A stretch of 64,000 nt of DNA from Rhizobium sp. C1 (lineage in GTDB: Bacteria; Pseudomonadota; Alphaproteobacteria; Rhizobiales; Rhizobiaceae): the NCBI RefSeq assembly GCF_021026335.1, contig NZ_JAJNCY010000001.1, positions 992,001 to 1,056,000 of the forward strand, read 5' to 3'. Both the position numbers and the translations under genes were made by a program. Position 1 is the stretch's first letter; each line of letters opens with the position of its first letter. The notes under the pieces are model-generated. The model saw nothing but the letters and a program-made list of their open reading frames with translations, did not search any database and was not told the origin of the DNA. Positions 32,601 through 40,880 of this stretch are shown here, piece after piece.

Positions 32601-35085
32601 GCTGGCAGCCACGGTCAGCGGGCGTATGGATACCGCTCTCGATAATATCGCGTCGCATCTCAGTGAATCCGGCGGCAAGATCGAGACCTCGCTCTCGGCT
32701 CTCGAAGGGCGAGTCCGCACCACAAGCGAAAAGGTGGCAAGCCTTGCCAGCGAAGCCGGCGAGCGGCTGGCCTCGACCATCGATCAGAAAACGTCAGGCC
32801 TTGTCTCCTCGCTCTCCGCTGCGGCAACGGAAGTGACCAATATCATCGGTCAGGAAGCCTATAAGGTTACCTCCAATCTTGCCGAAACGACAAACCGCTT
32901 CACCAGCGAGACGGCTGCCCGCGCCGAGGAACTGGCGCAGCTTGCAGTCGCCCGCGCCGAAGAGCTGGCCCGCGAGGCTGCCCAACGGGCCGAAGCGCTG
33001 GCAAGCCAGGCGGCACAGCGCGCCGACGAACTTACCGGTCGTGTCGTTCAGGCCGACCAGGAACTTGCCCAGCGCGGCGAGTCCATCGCCCGCGGCCTCA
33101 GCGATGCCGAGCGCGCGCTGGCCGCCCGCCACGAAACCATCCGCAACACGCTGGATGAGCGCACCCGCGAACTGAACTCGATGCTCGCCGGTCGCGCCGA
33201 AGAGATGTCGAAGCTCATCGAAACGCGCGCTCAGCCGGCAGCCGATCTCCTGGCCAATGCCAGCGCGACCGCCGCTGCACGCATCTCCAGTGCCGCCGAA
33301 AACAGCGCCGCGCAGATCCGCAAGGAAAACGATGCGCTCATCGCCGCCCTCACCTCGCGGACCGGCGAAGCGCTCGACGCCATCAGCCAGCGCACGACGG
33401 AAACGACCGAAGCCCTCAACGCGACCGAAACCAGCCTGCGCGACAATGTCTCCAGCCTCATCAACCAGCTGCAGGCATCGAACCGCAATCTGGCGGAAGT
33501 TCTCGACGTGTCGGCAACCACGCTTTCGGCCGCCGACAGCCGCCTCGATCAGACGGCAAGCCGTATAGGGTCCGAAGCCGCCAAGGCTGCGGATGTGATG
33601 ACAGCCGCGACCCGCCTTCTCGAAGGCAAGTCGGAAAAGCTGGTCGATCTGTCGAATAACACGCTCGGCCAGATCGCCGGTATTTCGGGCCGCTTCGACG
33701 ACCATGCCCGCGTCCTCAGCCAGGCCTCCGAACTGGTGTCGGCCGCCCAGTCGAACCTTGCCTCGACGCTGGAAGAGCGTCAGCAGGCGCTGCGCGATCT
33801 CTCCATCGGCCTGATCGGCCGCTCCGAGGAAATCGAGCGCACCATGCGTTCGCTCGGCGCTCTGGTGGGCGATGCCATGGCGGAAGTCGAAGAGCGGACG
33901 GGTCACATTGCCACCAATCTGCGCTCCAGCCTTGCCAGCTCCTATGCGGATGCCGATCGCGTTCTTTCGGCCGCAGAACTACGCTCGCAGGAAGCTGCCC
34001 AGACGCTGCGCCAGTCACTGACCGAAGCGACCGAGGAAGCCGGCCGTGCCCTCAACGGCGCGCTCAGCCAAGCCGAACGCCGCGCCAACGAGATTGCCGC
34101 GAGCCTGCGCGGCGGCATCACCGGAACGGTTTCGGACATCGACCGCCTGCTCGCCGAAACGGGCATGAAGTCGGAGGCGACTAGCCAGCGTATGCGCGAC
34201 GCCATGAAGTCGGCTGTCGAAGAGGCTGTCGGCCGCTTCTCGGGCGCGACGGAAGAAGTCCGCAAGGCAGCGACCGACATCCGCCGCGAACTCGACATGA
34301 CCCGCGCCGAAGTCAAGCGCGGTGCCTTCGATCTTCCGGAAGAAGCCAAGGAAAGCGCGGCCAATATGCGCAAGGCCGTGTCCGAGCAGATCAAGGCGCT
34401 GCAGGACCTCTCGCGCATCATCTCGCGCGGTCAGGAACTGTCGACCGTTTCACGTCCGGCAGCTGCCGTCGCAACCGCTGCCGCTCCGGCCTACCAGCCG
34501 CAGGCCGCTGTCTATCAGCCGGCCCCGGCTCAGCCCGTGCGCCAGGAAGCGCCGGTCGCCCGCCAGCCCGCAGCCGTGATTGACGCGCCGGCACCGCGCG
34601 CCGCCGTACAGCCGCAGGCGCAGCAGCCCGCTCCGCAGCAGGGTGGCTGGATCAGCGATCTCCTCAAGGGCGCAGCTCGCGAAGAGGCGCAGTTCGAGCG
34701 TCGAGCCGCCCAGCCGGCACCGGCCGCCCGCAACCCGCGTCATGTCGTCGAAAGCCTGAACTCGCTTTCGGTCGACATCGCCCGTGCGATCGACCATGAC
34801 GCCTCCGTCGACCTGTGGCGTCGCTACCAGCGCGGCGAGCGCGACATCTTCACGCGTCGCCTCTACACGCTGAAGGGTCAGGAGACGTTCGACGAGATCA
34901 AGCACAAGTATGAGCGCGAAGGCGAGTTCCGCGCCGCCGTGGACCGCTACATCGCCGATTTCGAAAACCTGCTGTCCGATGTCGCCCGCAACGATCCGGA
35001 CAAGACCATCACGCAGTCGTACCTGACCTCCGATACCGGCAAGGTCTACACGATGCTGGCCCACGCTGCGGGTCGCCTGCGGTAA
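29680..35085 (+). CDS. growth pole ring protein (GPR/RgsE-like), giant coiled-coil membrane protein
   Basis: 1801 residues. Residues 1-105 are a Pro/Ser/Ala-rich cytoplasmic segment. Two membrane spans follow (about 107-130 and 149-171). About 1400 residues of alpha-helical, apolipoprotein-like repeats come next, rich in Ala, Ser, Thr, Glu and Arg with recurrent units such as RAASLEEAL and DRAEAMF. A Gln/Pro/Ala-rich linker lies around 1585-1660, and a compact C-terminal domain follows (contains DLWRRYQRGERDIFTRR). This matches Agrobacterium GPR and Sinorhizobium RgsE, which form a ring at the growing pole and are needed for polar growth and rod shape. The Agrobacterium protein is, from memory, about 2100 residues, so the repeat region here is shorter. 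Ribosome site ACGAGGCG; own terminator downstream. Confidence 0.85.
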   Translation: MATKKGNEPVEQAAFDALEKALQIDFDETAKPKAASQPASNYARSGEGRSARSMSSESASEARPDFARELGPEPAPKSPYLAPANDPSGRTSSSLLRSLDTRAGRSVIRSAMLFASVWIVISIALGYLALSTPKAGAENVASTITSPGFLTLAGIVIIPVLLIIGFGLILGRAQEMRSAARSMAEVALRLSEPETMASQRIMTIGQAVRREVSAMSEGIERTIARATELETLVHSEVNALERSYSENEVRVRTLVNELSAEREAIINHSERLRSSISGAHDSLASDMRGAAESLTAQMAITGEAFASMIDTRAALLMEKSETAASTIGTMLATQSDTLLSTLNSAGFALANEFDTRLEELSFALTNRGNELLSQFETRASTLDQNTTKLNAALAERTRQLNETLISRTQEINDSLAVGQSAIVTGLDDLIASLNTALDEKGASFRQNLKSAADEAVMDMDLRTGFFEEKLESTIGSVSTAFDDRFSAFSEAFDRRAAELGHKLNDSLERVTSTVGTHQDAMQGLLGTSIERLSSALSDQSFALATTLSTGQEMIENTISQHSQSLSQSVNEVHVRIDNVLAERSTALFGGLDEARNQFTSEFSTRAASLETALSEGQQRIFTGIDQARNHLSTEFNIRAASLEEALMGGEERIATIMTEGTSQLSNSLIAHEEAFDRAFEERRNSIESVITRGADSIAGALDEGEASLQLSIGIASDTLRSTLDDRIASMETTFAESTGRAAGAIEAGLERVNAAFAEGSSEAVTRFEATITRTETLFTSGLDETASAIQTSIDRAEAMFTDNLEKTATIFTAGHAKAEDLLSQTVAVSAQTMSANIENLEGVLRNHEDTLSGTISNGQERFAAMLQGGHAQFDVTVNSGINEMSRMFSASHGNIADTISNGIGQLGDTLNEQATAIGASIAAATGMLEMSLEEREHALRDAVEQSAARLNESVLGTTGTVAGRFSDATREIDQLAATVSGRMDTALDNIASHLSESGGKIETSLSALEGRVRTTSEKVASLASEAGERLASTIDQKTSGLVSSLSAAATEVTNIIGQEAYKVTSNLAETTNRFTSETAARAEELAQLAVARAEELAREAAQRAEALASQAAQRADELTGRVVQADQELAQRGESIARGLSDAERALAARHETIRNTLDERTRELNSMLAGRAEEMSKLIETRAQPAADLLANASATAAARISSAAENSAAQIRKENDALIAALTSRTGEALDAISQRTTETTEALNATETSLRDNVSSLINQLQASNRNLAEVLDVSATTLSAADSRLDQTASRIGSEAAKAADVMTAATRLLEGKSEKLVDLSNNTLGQIAGISGRFDDHARVLSQASELVSAAQSNLASTLEERQQALRDLSIGLIGRSEEIERTMRSLGALVGDAMAEVEERTGHIATNLRSSLASSYADADRVLSAAELRSQEAAQTLRQSLTEATEEAGRALNGALSQAERRANEIAASLRGGITGTVSDIDRLLAETGMKSEATSQRMRDAMKSAVEEAVGRFSGATEEVRKAATDIRRELDMTRAEVKRGAFDLPEEAKESAANMRKAVSEQIKALQDLSRIISRGQELSTVSRPAAAVATAAAPAYQPQAAVYQPAPAQPVRQEAPVARQPAAVIDAPAPRAAVQPQAQQPAPQQGGWISDLLKGAAREEAQFERRAAQPAPAARNPRHVVESLNSLSVDIARAIDHDASVDLWRRYQRGERDIFTRRLYTLKGQETFDEIKHKYEREGEFRAAVDRYIADFENLLSDVARNDPDKTITQSYLTSDTGKVYTMLAHAAGRLR

Positions 35086-35113
35086 GCAAGGTCTTCAGGC
35101 CCAACACGTATCG

Positions 35114-35150
35114 AACCCCGGCAGCGGCCTCGCTACCGGGGTTTTTCTTT
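35114..35150 (+). terminator. Rho-independent terminator of the GPR-like gene
   Basis: Stem AACCCCGG / CCGGGGTT with a 14-nt loop, followed by TTTCTTT on the plus strand, 28 bp past the stop. Confidence 0.8.
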
Positions 35151-35414
35151 GACCGATTTGCTGGGGCAATTCATTTGAACCCTGGGCATGCGCGGGAACG
35201 GCAGCCGCTCGGGTGCAATATCCGGGATGCGTCGAGACGCGCTCTTTCACGCGCATATCAGCATGAGGGCGGGCAAACTTCCGGCCGAGGAAGACATCGG
35301 TGCAGACGCAACCCGAGGCGCGCTGACATGGAAACAAAACCGGGAGATTACTTTCAATCAGACAATGGCAGGTCGCCCGCCGGCGCATTTCATCTGCGCT
35401 ATGTGCAACGCATG

Positions 35415-35444
35415 AAAAACCCCGGCAGCGGGCAGCTGCCGGGG
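35415..35444 (-). terminator. Rho-independent terminator of the OmpA-family gene
   Basis: Perfect 10-bp stem CCCCGGCAGC / GCTGCCGGGG with a 5-nt loop, followed on the minus strand by five T residues (35419-35415). It lies 27 bp past the stop at 35472. Confidence 0.85.
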
Positions 35445-35471
35445 ATCGATGTCGATTGAGAGAGGTTTGCT

Positions 35472-37550
35472 TTACCGGTTGGCAACCGGGCGGACGAGCG
35501 GCGTGATGCGCCGGATCGTCACGCGGCGGTTTTCGGCAGACGGACCGCTGGTCTGAACCTTGAGGAACCGCTCGCCATAGCCCTGGGTCACCAGGTTTTC
35601 CGGCGGGATGTTGTAAAGCTCGGACAGGGCGATCGCGACCGATTCCGCGCGGCGGTCGGAGAGAACGAGATTCGCCTGATCCGCGCCGACAGCATCGGTG
35701 TGACCTTCGATGAGGAAGGTTTCGCCCGGGTTCTTGTCGATGATCTTCTTCATCGCATCGGCGATCCGCTTCATGGAAGCTGCTTCGTTCATCGATACAT
35801 CCGCGCTGCCGGTGGCAAAGTGGATCGTGTCGAGGTCGATGCGCCGCATTTTGTCGCGGATACGGGCCGAGTAGCGGACCTCATCCAGCGAATAGACACG
35901 TTCGACCCGTTCCACCGGCGGCTCGCGCAGGAAGTCGTAGTAGTCCGGGTTGCGGGCATTCGACGTGTCGATGATGTATTCATCGACCGGGATGTCGAGC
36001 TGCATGGGCGGCAGGTCGAGCGACGGATCGCGGAAGACCCGTTCGCGGTCGGGCCGCTGCTGCAGATCGGGATCGTAGAACAGCACCGTCTCACGGCCAT
36101 CGCGACCGATGCGCGAACGCTGGATGACGTCGCCATAACGGTTCCGGATCGTCACGATCATCACACCATTGGGGCGCTCGATCGTTTCGCGCGTCCGGCC
36201 GCCGGGCAGCTGGTCATAATAGGTGTCCTCGGCCCCACGGCTGAAGCGATCGCTGTCGCCGCCGCGTACGATCATCTGGCCGAGAATGTTGAGAACATCG
36301 CGACCATCGACCCGGCCCTCCAGCCGCGCATCGGACGGCGCATCGTAACGCGGTGGGGCCTGCATGCGCTGACCACGATCCCACCCGGCCGAGTTGGGCG
36401 CAAGCGGCGGCGGGGGCGGCGGCGGTGCCTTGCCGAGCGGAGCCTGAGCATCGGCGTCAGACTTCGGCGGCGGCGGCGGCGGGGCCGTCGGCGCACTACC
36501 GGGAGCCGGCGGCGGTGGTGGCGGAGCGATCGCCGGTGCGCTGCCAGGAGCCGGCGGCTGGACGGCATTCGGTTGGGCGGCGGGCGCGACGGTCGGCGCG
36601 GGCTTCGCGCTGTCGAGCACGGGAGCCTGCTTGGCACTGTCAGGCGCAGGCGCCTGCTGGCCTGCCGGTGCGGCAGCCGGGGCCTGTCTGGTCGTGGCAG
36701 CAGGTGCAGGGGCTTCGCCAGCAGGCTGAGGCTTCGCCGCGTCGCCCGGCTGAGCGGGCGTCTCCGCAGCCGGTGCCAGCTTCTGTGCCGGCTTGGCGTC
36801 GGGTGCTGCCTGTGCTGGAGCCTTCTGCGCGTCAGGCTTCGGCGCAGCGGGTTTCGGCTCGGCAGGCGGCTTGGGAGCCTCGGCCGCAGGCTTCTCGGCC
36901 GGGTTTTCTAAAGGCTTGGGCTCAGCAGGCTTGGGCGCTTCAGCGGCCGGTTTTTCAGCCGGCTTGGCTTCAGGCACAGGTTTAGGGGCCTCGGCTGCAG
37001 GCTTGGGAGCCGGAGCGGCGGGCTTTTCCTCTGGAGGCTTGGCTTGCGCGTCCGGCTCCGGCGGGCGCTTCTTTTCAGGCTTCGGAGCTTCATCGACCGG
37101 AGCCGGTGCCTCTGCCTTCGGCGCGGCAGGCTTGGGGGCCTCTGCCTTTGGCGGCTCTGGCGCTACGGGCTTCGGCGCTTCAGCCTTGGGTTCGGGCTTT
37201 GGCGGCTCAGCCTTCGGCGGTTCAGGTTTCGGTGCTTCCGGCTTGGGCGGCTCGGGCTTCGGCTCTGCCAGCGGCTTTTCGCCAGGGGCCTCCGGCTTCT
37301 TCTTGCGCTCAGGCTGGCCGTCTTCGCCCGGCGGCGGCTCGGGCTTCGGCTCTTCGGCCTGGGCGACGTTCCGGACGGCAACCGGCTGGCTCGCCATATC
37401 GTGAAGGTTCAATCCGGCGCCAGCAGGCGCGCTGGGCTGCGACCAAGCCCCCAACACGGGCGAATTTGCCGCGTAGGCCGGAGGAAGCGCCACGGGGAAC
37501 GCTGCGAGCGACACGAAGACGTGAGTGAGAAGGTGTTTCCTGGCTTTCAT
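35472..37550 (-). CDS. OmpA-family protein with long Pro/Ala/Glu/Lys-rich region
   Basis: 692 residues from ATG 37550 (ribosome site AAGGA). A signal peptide (about residues 1-28, cleavage after AYA) directs export. Residues about 60-360 are a low-complexity PKPEAPKAE-type region likely to span the periplasm or wall, followed by Pro- and Gly-rich stretches to about 400. A middle domain of about 180 residues follows, then the C-terminal OmpA-like peptidoglycan-binding domain (about 570-680, FLIEGHTDAVGADQANLVLS and ENRRVTIRRI). The protein should tether the outer envelope to peptidoglycan. It converges on the GPR-like gene. Confidence 0.88.
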   Translation of the reverse strand: MKARKHLLTHVFVSLAAFPVALPPAYAANSPVLGAWSQPSAPAGAGLNLHDMASQPVAVRNVAQAEEPKPEPPPGEDGQPERKKKPEAPGEKPLAEPKPEPPKPEAPKPEPPKAEPPKPEPKAEAPKPVAPEPPKAEAPKPAAPKAEAPAPVDEAPKPEKKRPPEPDAQAKPPEEKPAAPAPKPAAEAPKPVPEAKPAEKPAAEAPKPAEPKPLENPAEKPAAEAPKPPAEPKPAAPKPDAQKAPAQAAPDAKPAQKLAPAAETPAQPGDAAKPQPAGEAPAPAATTRQAPAAAPAGQQAPAPDSAKQAPVLDSAKPAPTVAPAAQPNAVQPPAPGSAPAIAPPPPPPAPGSAPTAPPPPPPKSDADAQAPLGKAPPPPPPPLAPNSAGWDRGQRMQAPPRYDAPSDARLEGRVDGRDVLNILGQMIVRGGDSDRFSRGAEDTYYDQLPGGRTRETIERPNGVMIVTIRNRYGDVIQRSRIGRDGRETVLFYDPDLQQRPDRERVFRDPSLDLPPMQLDIPVDEYIIDTSNARNPDYYDFLREPPVERVERVYSLDEVRYSARIRDKMRRIDLDTIHFATGSADVSMNEAASMKRIADAMKKIIDKNPGETFLIEGHTDAVGADQANLVLSDRRAESVAIALSELYNIPPENLVTQGYGERFLKVQTSGPSAENRRVTIRRITPLVRPVANR

Positions 37551-37922
37551 CGGTTTTCCTTTGGGCGCCGGTAATTTCAATCGAAAACTGGAACGTGAAT
37601 GTGACGTTTTCGTTCCAGATGATCGTGAAGGCTATGCCGCCGCCATGAACGGGCGCTGAACGCAATGTTCATCTTTCGGCAGGGCCATGTCGGCGAAGCG
37701 GCTGAGAAAGCACGAGCAATTTGCAGCGGGCGTGCATATTCCTGTTGCATTTTTTTCAGAAAGAGTCCGAATATCGCCGGCAAGGTGAAAGGAAGTTTTC
37801 ACCTGACCGATAGGGCCCTCGTCGAGGCAGAGCTGCCGCACGACAGGCCCGATATTCCGGCCTCGCAGATATCCGGCGTCCAAAGAGATAACAAAAGACG
37901 CCAACCAACAGAGAGGATGACC
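37551..37922. other. divergent intergenic region, OmpA-family gene and amino-acid transporter
   Basis: 372 bp holding both promoters. One clear inverted repeat, AGGTGAAA / TTTCACCT with a 6-nt spacer (37783-37804), lies about 120 bp before the transporter start and could be a leader hairpin or operator. No credible gene. Confidence 0.5.
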
Positions 37923-38693
37923 ATGGCATTTTCCCGCAAAATCGCAACCGCTGCAGCACTGGCGCTGACGCTTTTCGCCGGCGCATCGCAGGCCGCCGAC
38001 AAGCTCGTCATCGGCACGGACTCCACCTACCCGCCCTTCGAATATCAGGATGCCAGCGGCAAGTTCCTTGGCTTCGAAATGGATCTCGGCCGGGCGATCT
38101 GCGCCCAGATGAAGGTCGAGTGCACCTTTGTCAGCCAGGACTTCGACGGTATCATCCCCGCGCTCCAGGCCAAGAAATTCGATATGATCATGTCCTCGCT
38201 GTCGATCACCGACGAGCGCAAGAAGCTGGTCGATTTCTCCGACAGGATCTTCAACACGCCACCGGCCGTGGCCGTTCCGAAAAACAGCCCGATCAAGAGC
38301 GCTGCCGATCTGAAGGGCAAGACGCTCGGCGCACAGACCTCGACGACATTCGCCAACTATGCCGAAAAGCATATGCCCGACGCTCAGCTGAAGCTCTACC
38401 CGACATCGGAAGAATACAAGCTCGACATGTCGTCGGGCCGTCTTGATGCCGTCATCGATGACGCCGTCGTTCTGGGCGAATGGGTCAAGGGCAAGGACGG
38501 AGATTGCTGCAAGATCCTGGAACGGCTGCCCAATGACAAGCAGATCATCGGCGAAGGCATGGGTATTGCCGTGCGTAAGGGCGACGATGCGCTGCGTGAA
38601 AAGCTGAACAAGGCGATTGCCGCGATCCGCGCTGACGGAACCTACAAGAAGATTGCGGACCAGTATTTCGACTTCGACGTATACGGCCAGTGA
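37923..38693 (+). CDS. polar amino-acid ABC transporter, periplasmic binding protein
   Basis: 256 residues. Type II periplasmic binding protein of the lysine/arginine/ornithine/histidine family. The signal peptide (about residues 1-24, cleavage after SQA) is followed by LVIGTDSTYPPFEYQD, the usual family start, and FLGFEMDLGRAICAQM. I chose ATG 37923 over 37917 because GAGAGG then sits at a normal distance. Two permease genes follow; a hairpin terminator lies between this gene and the first permease, a common way to make more binding protein than permease. Confidence 0.92.
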   Translation: MAFSRKIATAAALALTLFAGASQAADKLVIGTDSTYPPFEYQDASGKFLGFEMDLGRAICAQMKVECTFVSQDFDGIIPALQAKKFDMIMSSLSITDERKKLVDFSDRIFNTPPAVAVPKNSPIKSAADLKGKTLGAQTSTTFANYAEKHMPDAQLKLYPTSEEYKLDMSSGRLDAVIDDAVVLGEWVKGKDGDCCKILERLPNDKQIIGEGMGIAVRKGDDALREKLNKAIAAIRADGTYKKIADQYFDFDVYGQ

Positions 38694-38715
38694 TCGTTGA
38701 CGATCTGAAATTCAG

Positions 38716-38746
38716 CGGGCGGGAGGCTTGTCCTTCCGCCCGTTTT
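38716..38746 (+). terminator. attenuating terminator inside the amino-acid transporter operon
   Basis: Stem CGGGCGG(G)AGG / CCT(T)CCGCCCG with loop CTTGT, followed by TTTT. It lies 22 bp past the binding-protein stop and 59 bp before the permease start, so it probably reduces read-through to the permeases. Confidence 0.65.
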
Positions 38747-38804
38747 GCTTGAGTATCCTAAAGATAACAAGATCGCTGCACGGCAGCGGCAGGGGAAAGT
38801 CCGG

Positions 38805-39587
38805 ATGAGCGACATGGTGTCGGCGATCCTAAATGTCATTGATCCATTCTGCGGCCCGGTGGGCGTCTTCACACTTTTCGCTGGCAAGGGAATTCTTTCC
38901 TGCGGCGATACCGGATGGGGAGACAAGCTCGCCTCCGGTGTCTATGTGACGGCAAGCCTTGCGCTTCTGACCCTGCCCTTCGGATTGCTGCTCGGGTTTC
39001 TGGTGGCGCTGGGGAAGCGCTCGGACGACGCCTATGCACGGCTTGCCGCCAATATCTACACAACCATCTTCCGCGGGCTGCCGGAGCTGCTGACGCTCTT
39101 CATCGTCTATTACGGGCTGCAAATCCTCATAGAGAAGGGACTGACGGCGGCCGGCATGAACGAGCGCTTTGAAATCAACGCCTTCTTCGCGGGCATGATC
39201 GCGCTCAGCGTCGTCTTCTCCGCCTATTGTTCTGAAGTGCTGCTGTCTGCCTTTCAGGCCATCCCGCGCGGACAATATGAGGCAGGCGCGGCGCTGGGCA
39301 TCCGCCCGGCCAAGACGATGGTGCTCGTCATCATCCCGCAGCTGGTCCGCATTGCCCTTCCCGGCCTCGGAAATCTCTGGATGTCACTGCTCAAGGACAC
39401 AGCGCTCGTTTCGGTCATCGGGCTCAGCGATATCCTGCGCGAGACCGGGGTCGCAGCGAAATCGACAAAGGAACCGTTCTTGTTTTTCGGGATTGCCTGT
39501 CTGCTCTTCCTTTTGTTGGCCATCATCTCGTCGTTCTTCTTCTCGCGCATCGAAATTTGGGCGCGCCGTTCGGAGGCCGCGCGATGA
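38805..39587 (+). CDS. polar amino-acid ABC transporter permease (HisQ-like)
   Basis: 260 residues. Inner-membrane permease with about five spans. The EAA-loop region EAGAALGIRPAKTMVLVIIP is the contact site for an ATPase subunit. ATG 38805 has AGGGGAAAG upstream. It overlaps the next permease by 4 bp, so the two probably form a heterodimer. Confidence 0.9.
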   Translation: MSDMVSAILNVIDPFCGPVGVFTLFAGKGILSCGDTGWGDKLASGVYVTASLALLTLPFGLLLGFLVALGKRSDDAYARLAANIYTTIFRGLPELLTLFIVYYGLQILIEKGLTAAGMNERFEINAFFAGMIALSVVFSAYCSEVLLSAFQAIPRGQYEAGAALGIRPAKTMVLVIIPQLVRIALPGLGNLWMSLLKDTALVSVIGLSDILRETGVAAKSTKEPFLFFGIACLLFLLLAIISSFFFSRIEIWARRSEAAR

Positions 39588-40414
39588 GTCATATCACCAC
39601 GCTTCTTCCGCCCCTGCCCGCTCCGCCAGCTGCAGCCAAGCCGCTGAGTGGAGCGCGGATTGCCGGAATGCTCTTCATGGCCCTCTGGATCCTGCTGTTC
39701 GGCGGCATTGCCCTGATGATGTATTTCGGCTGGGACTGGGATAAATTCGCCAAATACGGGCCGCGCTATATCAGCGGCCTGCAGGTGACGCTTGGGCTCG
39801 TCGCCGCCTCGATCGTCGCGGGCGCCGTTCTATCGTTTCCCCTCGCCTTTGCCCGCATGTCGACGAACCGGGTCCTGTCCGGCATCGCCTATGTCTATGT
39901 GTATCTTTTCCGGGGCACACCGCTGCTGGCACAGGTGTTCCTGATCTATTACGGGCTTGGAAGCTTCAGGCCGCAACTGGAAGCCGTGGGTCTGTGGTCC
40001 TTCTTCCGCGATGCGTGGAACTGCGCCTTTTTCTCCTTCGCGCTCAACACCGCGGCCTATCAGGCGGAAATCCTGCGCGGAGCGATCGAGAGCGTGCCGC
40101 GCGGCCAGCGCGAGGCAGCCGCCTCGCTGGGCATCAATACTCGCATCTCGTTCTGGAAGATCATCATGCCGCAGGCGCTCATCGTGGCGCTGCGTCCCTA
40201 TGGCAACGAGATCATCCTCATGGTGAAGGCGTCCGCCATCGTGGCCATCGTGACCGTCTACGATCTGATGGGCGAGACGAAATATGCCTTTTCGCGAACC
40301 TTCGATTACCAGACCTATCTGTGGGCGGCGATTTTCTATCTCGTCATCGTCGAGATTCTGCGCAACCTCTGGAACGTGCTGGAAGCCCGGCTGACGCGGC
40401 ATCTGAAACGGTAA
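39584..40414 (+). CDS. polar amino-acid ABC transporter permease (HisM-like)
   Basis: 276 residues. Second permease of the pair, with an N-terminal cytoplasmic tail of about 25 residues and about five spans; EAAASLGINTRISFWKIIMP is the ATPase-contact loop. The start overlaps the previous stop (ATGA). No ATP-binding gene follows, so the ATPase must come from elsewhere on the genome. Confidence 0.9.
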   Translation: MSHITTLLPPLPAPPAAAKPLSGARIAGMLFMALWILLFGGIALMMYFGWDWDKFAKYGPRYISGLQVTLGLVAASIVAGAVLSFPLAFARMSTNRVLSGIAYVYVYLFRGTPLLAQVFLIYYGLGSFRPQLEAVGLWSFFRDAWNCAFFSFALNTAAYQAEILRGAIESVPRGQREAAASLGINTRISFWKIIMPQALIVALRPYGNEIILMVKASAIVAIVTVYDLMGETKYAFSRTFDYQTYLWAAIFYLVIVEILRNLWNVLEARLTRHLKR

Positions 40415-40432
40415 AGCCTTGGCAGCAATCTC

Positions 40433-40457
40433 TTCATGAGGCTGCTAGCCTCATGAA
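40433..40457 (+). terminator. strong hairpin after the amino-acid permease operon
   Basis: A perfect 11-bp inverted repeat, TTCATGAGGCT / AGCCTCATGAA, with a 3-nt loop, 18 bp past the permease stop. The bases that follow (TTATAACG) are only partly T-rich. Confidence 0.6.
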
Positions 40458-40563
40458 TTATAACGATAAAACCTTGACAGGGAGCAAGCAGTTAAGGGGC
40501 GGTCAACCATCCAGGCGCAGACTGGATGCGTCATCATTTCGTCATCAAAGACATGGGGTTGTC

Positions 40564-40830
40564 ATGAACGAAGAAATGAAACTGCAACTGAAAGGCTATG
40601 GACTGACGACGGCCGAGATCCTCTACCGGATGCCCGACCACCCGAGCGTGCTGCAGAGCTATCTCTGGCAGCATTACGATCTGGCTCCGGACTTTCCGGA
40701 AATGAAGAACTTCCTGAAGTTCTGGCGGGAAAAACTGGACGGACCGCTGCACTCCGTCCGTTACGTCCATCGCAAGCTGATCTCGGCCACCGAATGGAGG
40801 GCACTCTCCGGCGAGTTCATCATCAACTGA
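40564..40830 (+). CDS. usg: Usg family protein
   Basis: 88 residues. Matches the alphaproteobacterial Usg family (LKGYGLTTAEILYRMPDHP near the start; FLKFWREKLDGPLHSVRY in the middle), originally named from an ORF upstream of trpF in Caulobacter. The biochemical function is unknown. It is soluble, basic and Trp/Tyr-rich. Here it is not next to trp genes; it stands between the amino-acid permeases and a methyltransferase. No strong ribosome site is visible before ATG 40564. Confidence 0.85.
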   Translation: MNEEMKLQLKGYGLTTAEILYRMPDHPSVLQSYLWQHYDLAPDFPEMKNFLKFWREKLDGPLHSVRYVHRKLISATEWRALSGEFIIN

Positions 40831-40880
40831 TCGGTGAAATTCAGGTTGCGGGAACGTGAGGCAGGCCCTAAAAGCGCCTC

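Larger units (their letters stand above)
35086..35471. other. convergent intergenic region with two terminators
   Basis: 386 bp between the GPR-like gene and the OmpA-family gene, which converge. It contains a terminator for each. Short open frames on both strands cross these hairpins, lack ribosome sites and are not called. Confidence 0.6.

Noticed and set aside
30964-32658. 564-codon minus-strand open frame within the GPR-like gene
   Set aside because: Antisense shadow of a GC-rich repetitive coding region; it lacks a ribosome site and the plus-strand frame is continuous for 1801 codons.
35175-35459. short plus-strand frame between the two convergent terminators
   Set aside because: Runs through the OmpA-family terminator hairpin and lacks a ribosome site.
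36400-37300. possible tandem-repeat or CRISPR-like array
   Set aside because: The periodicity is codon-level PKPE/AP repeats inside a coding frame with irregular spacing; there are no spacer-like units.
36793-37404. 203-codon Gly/Ala/Ser-rich plus-strand frame
   Set aside because: Antisense image of the Pro/Ala/Glu/Lys-rich region of the OmpA-family gene.
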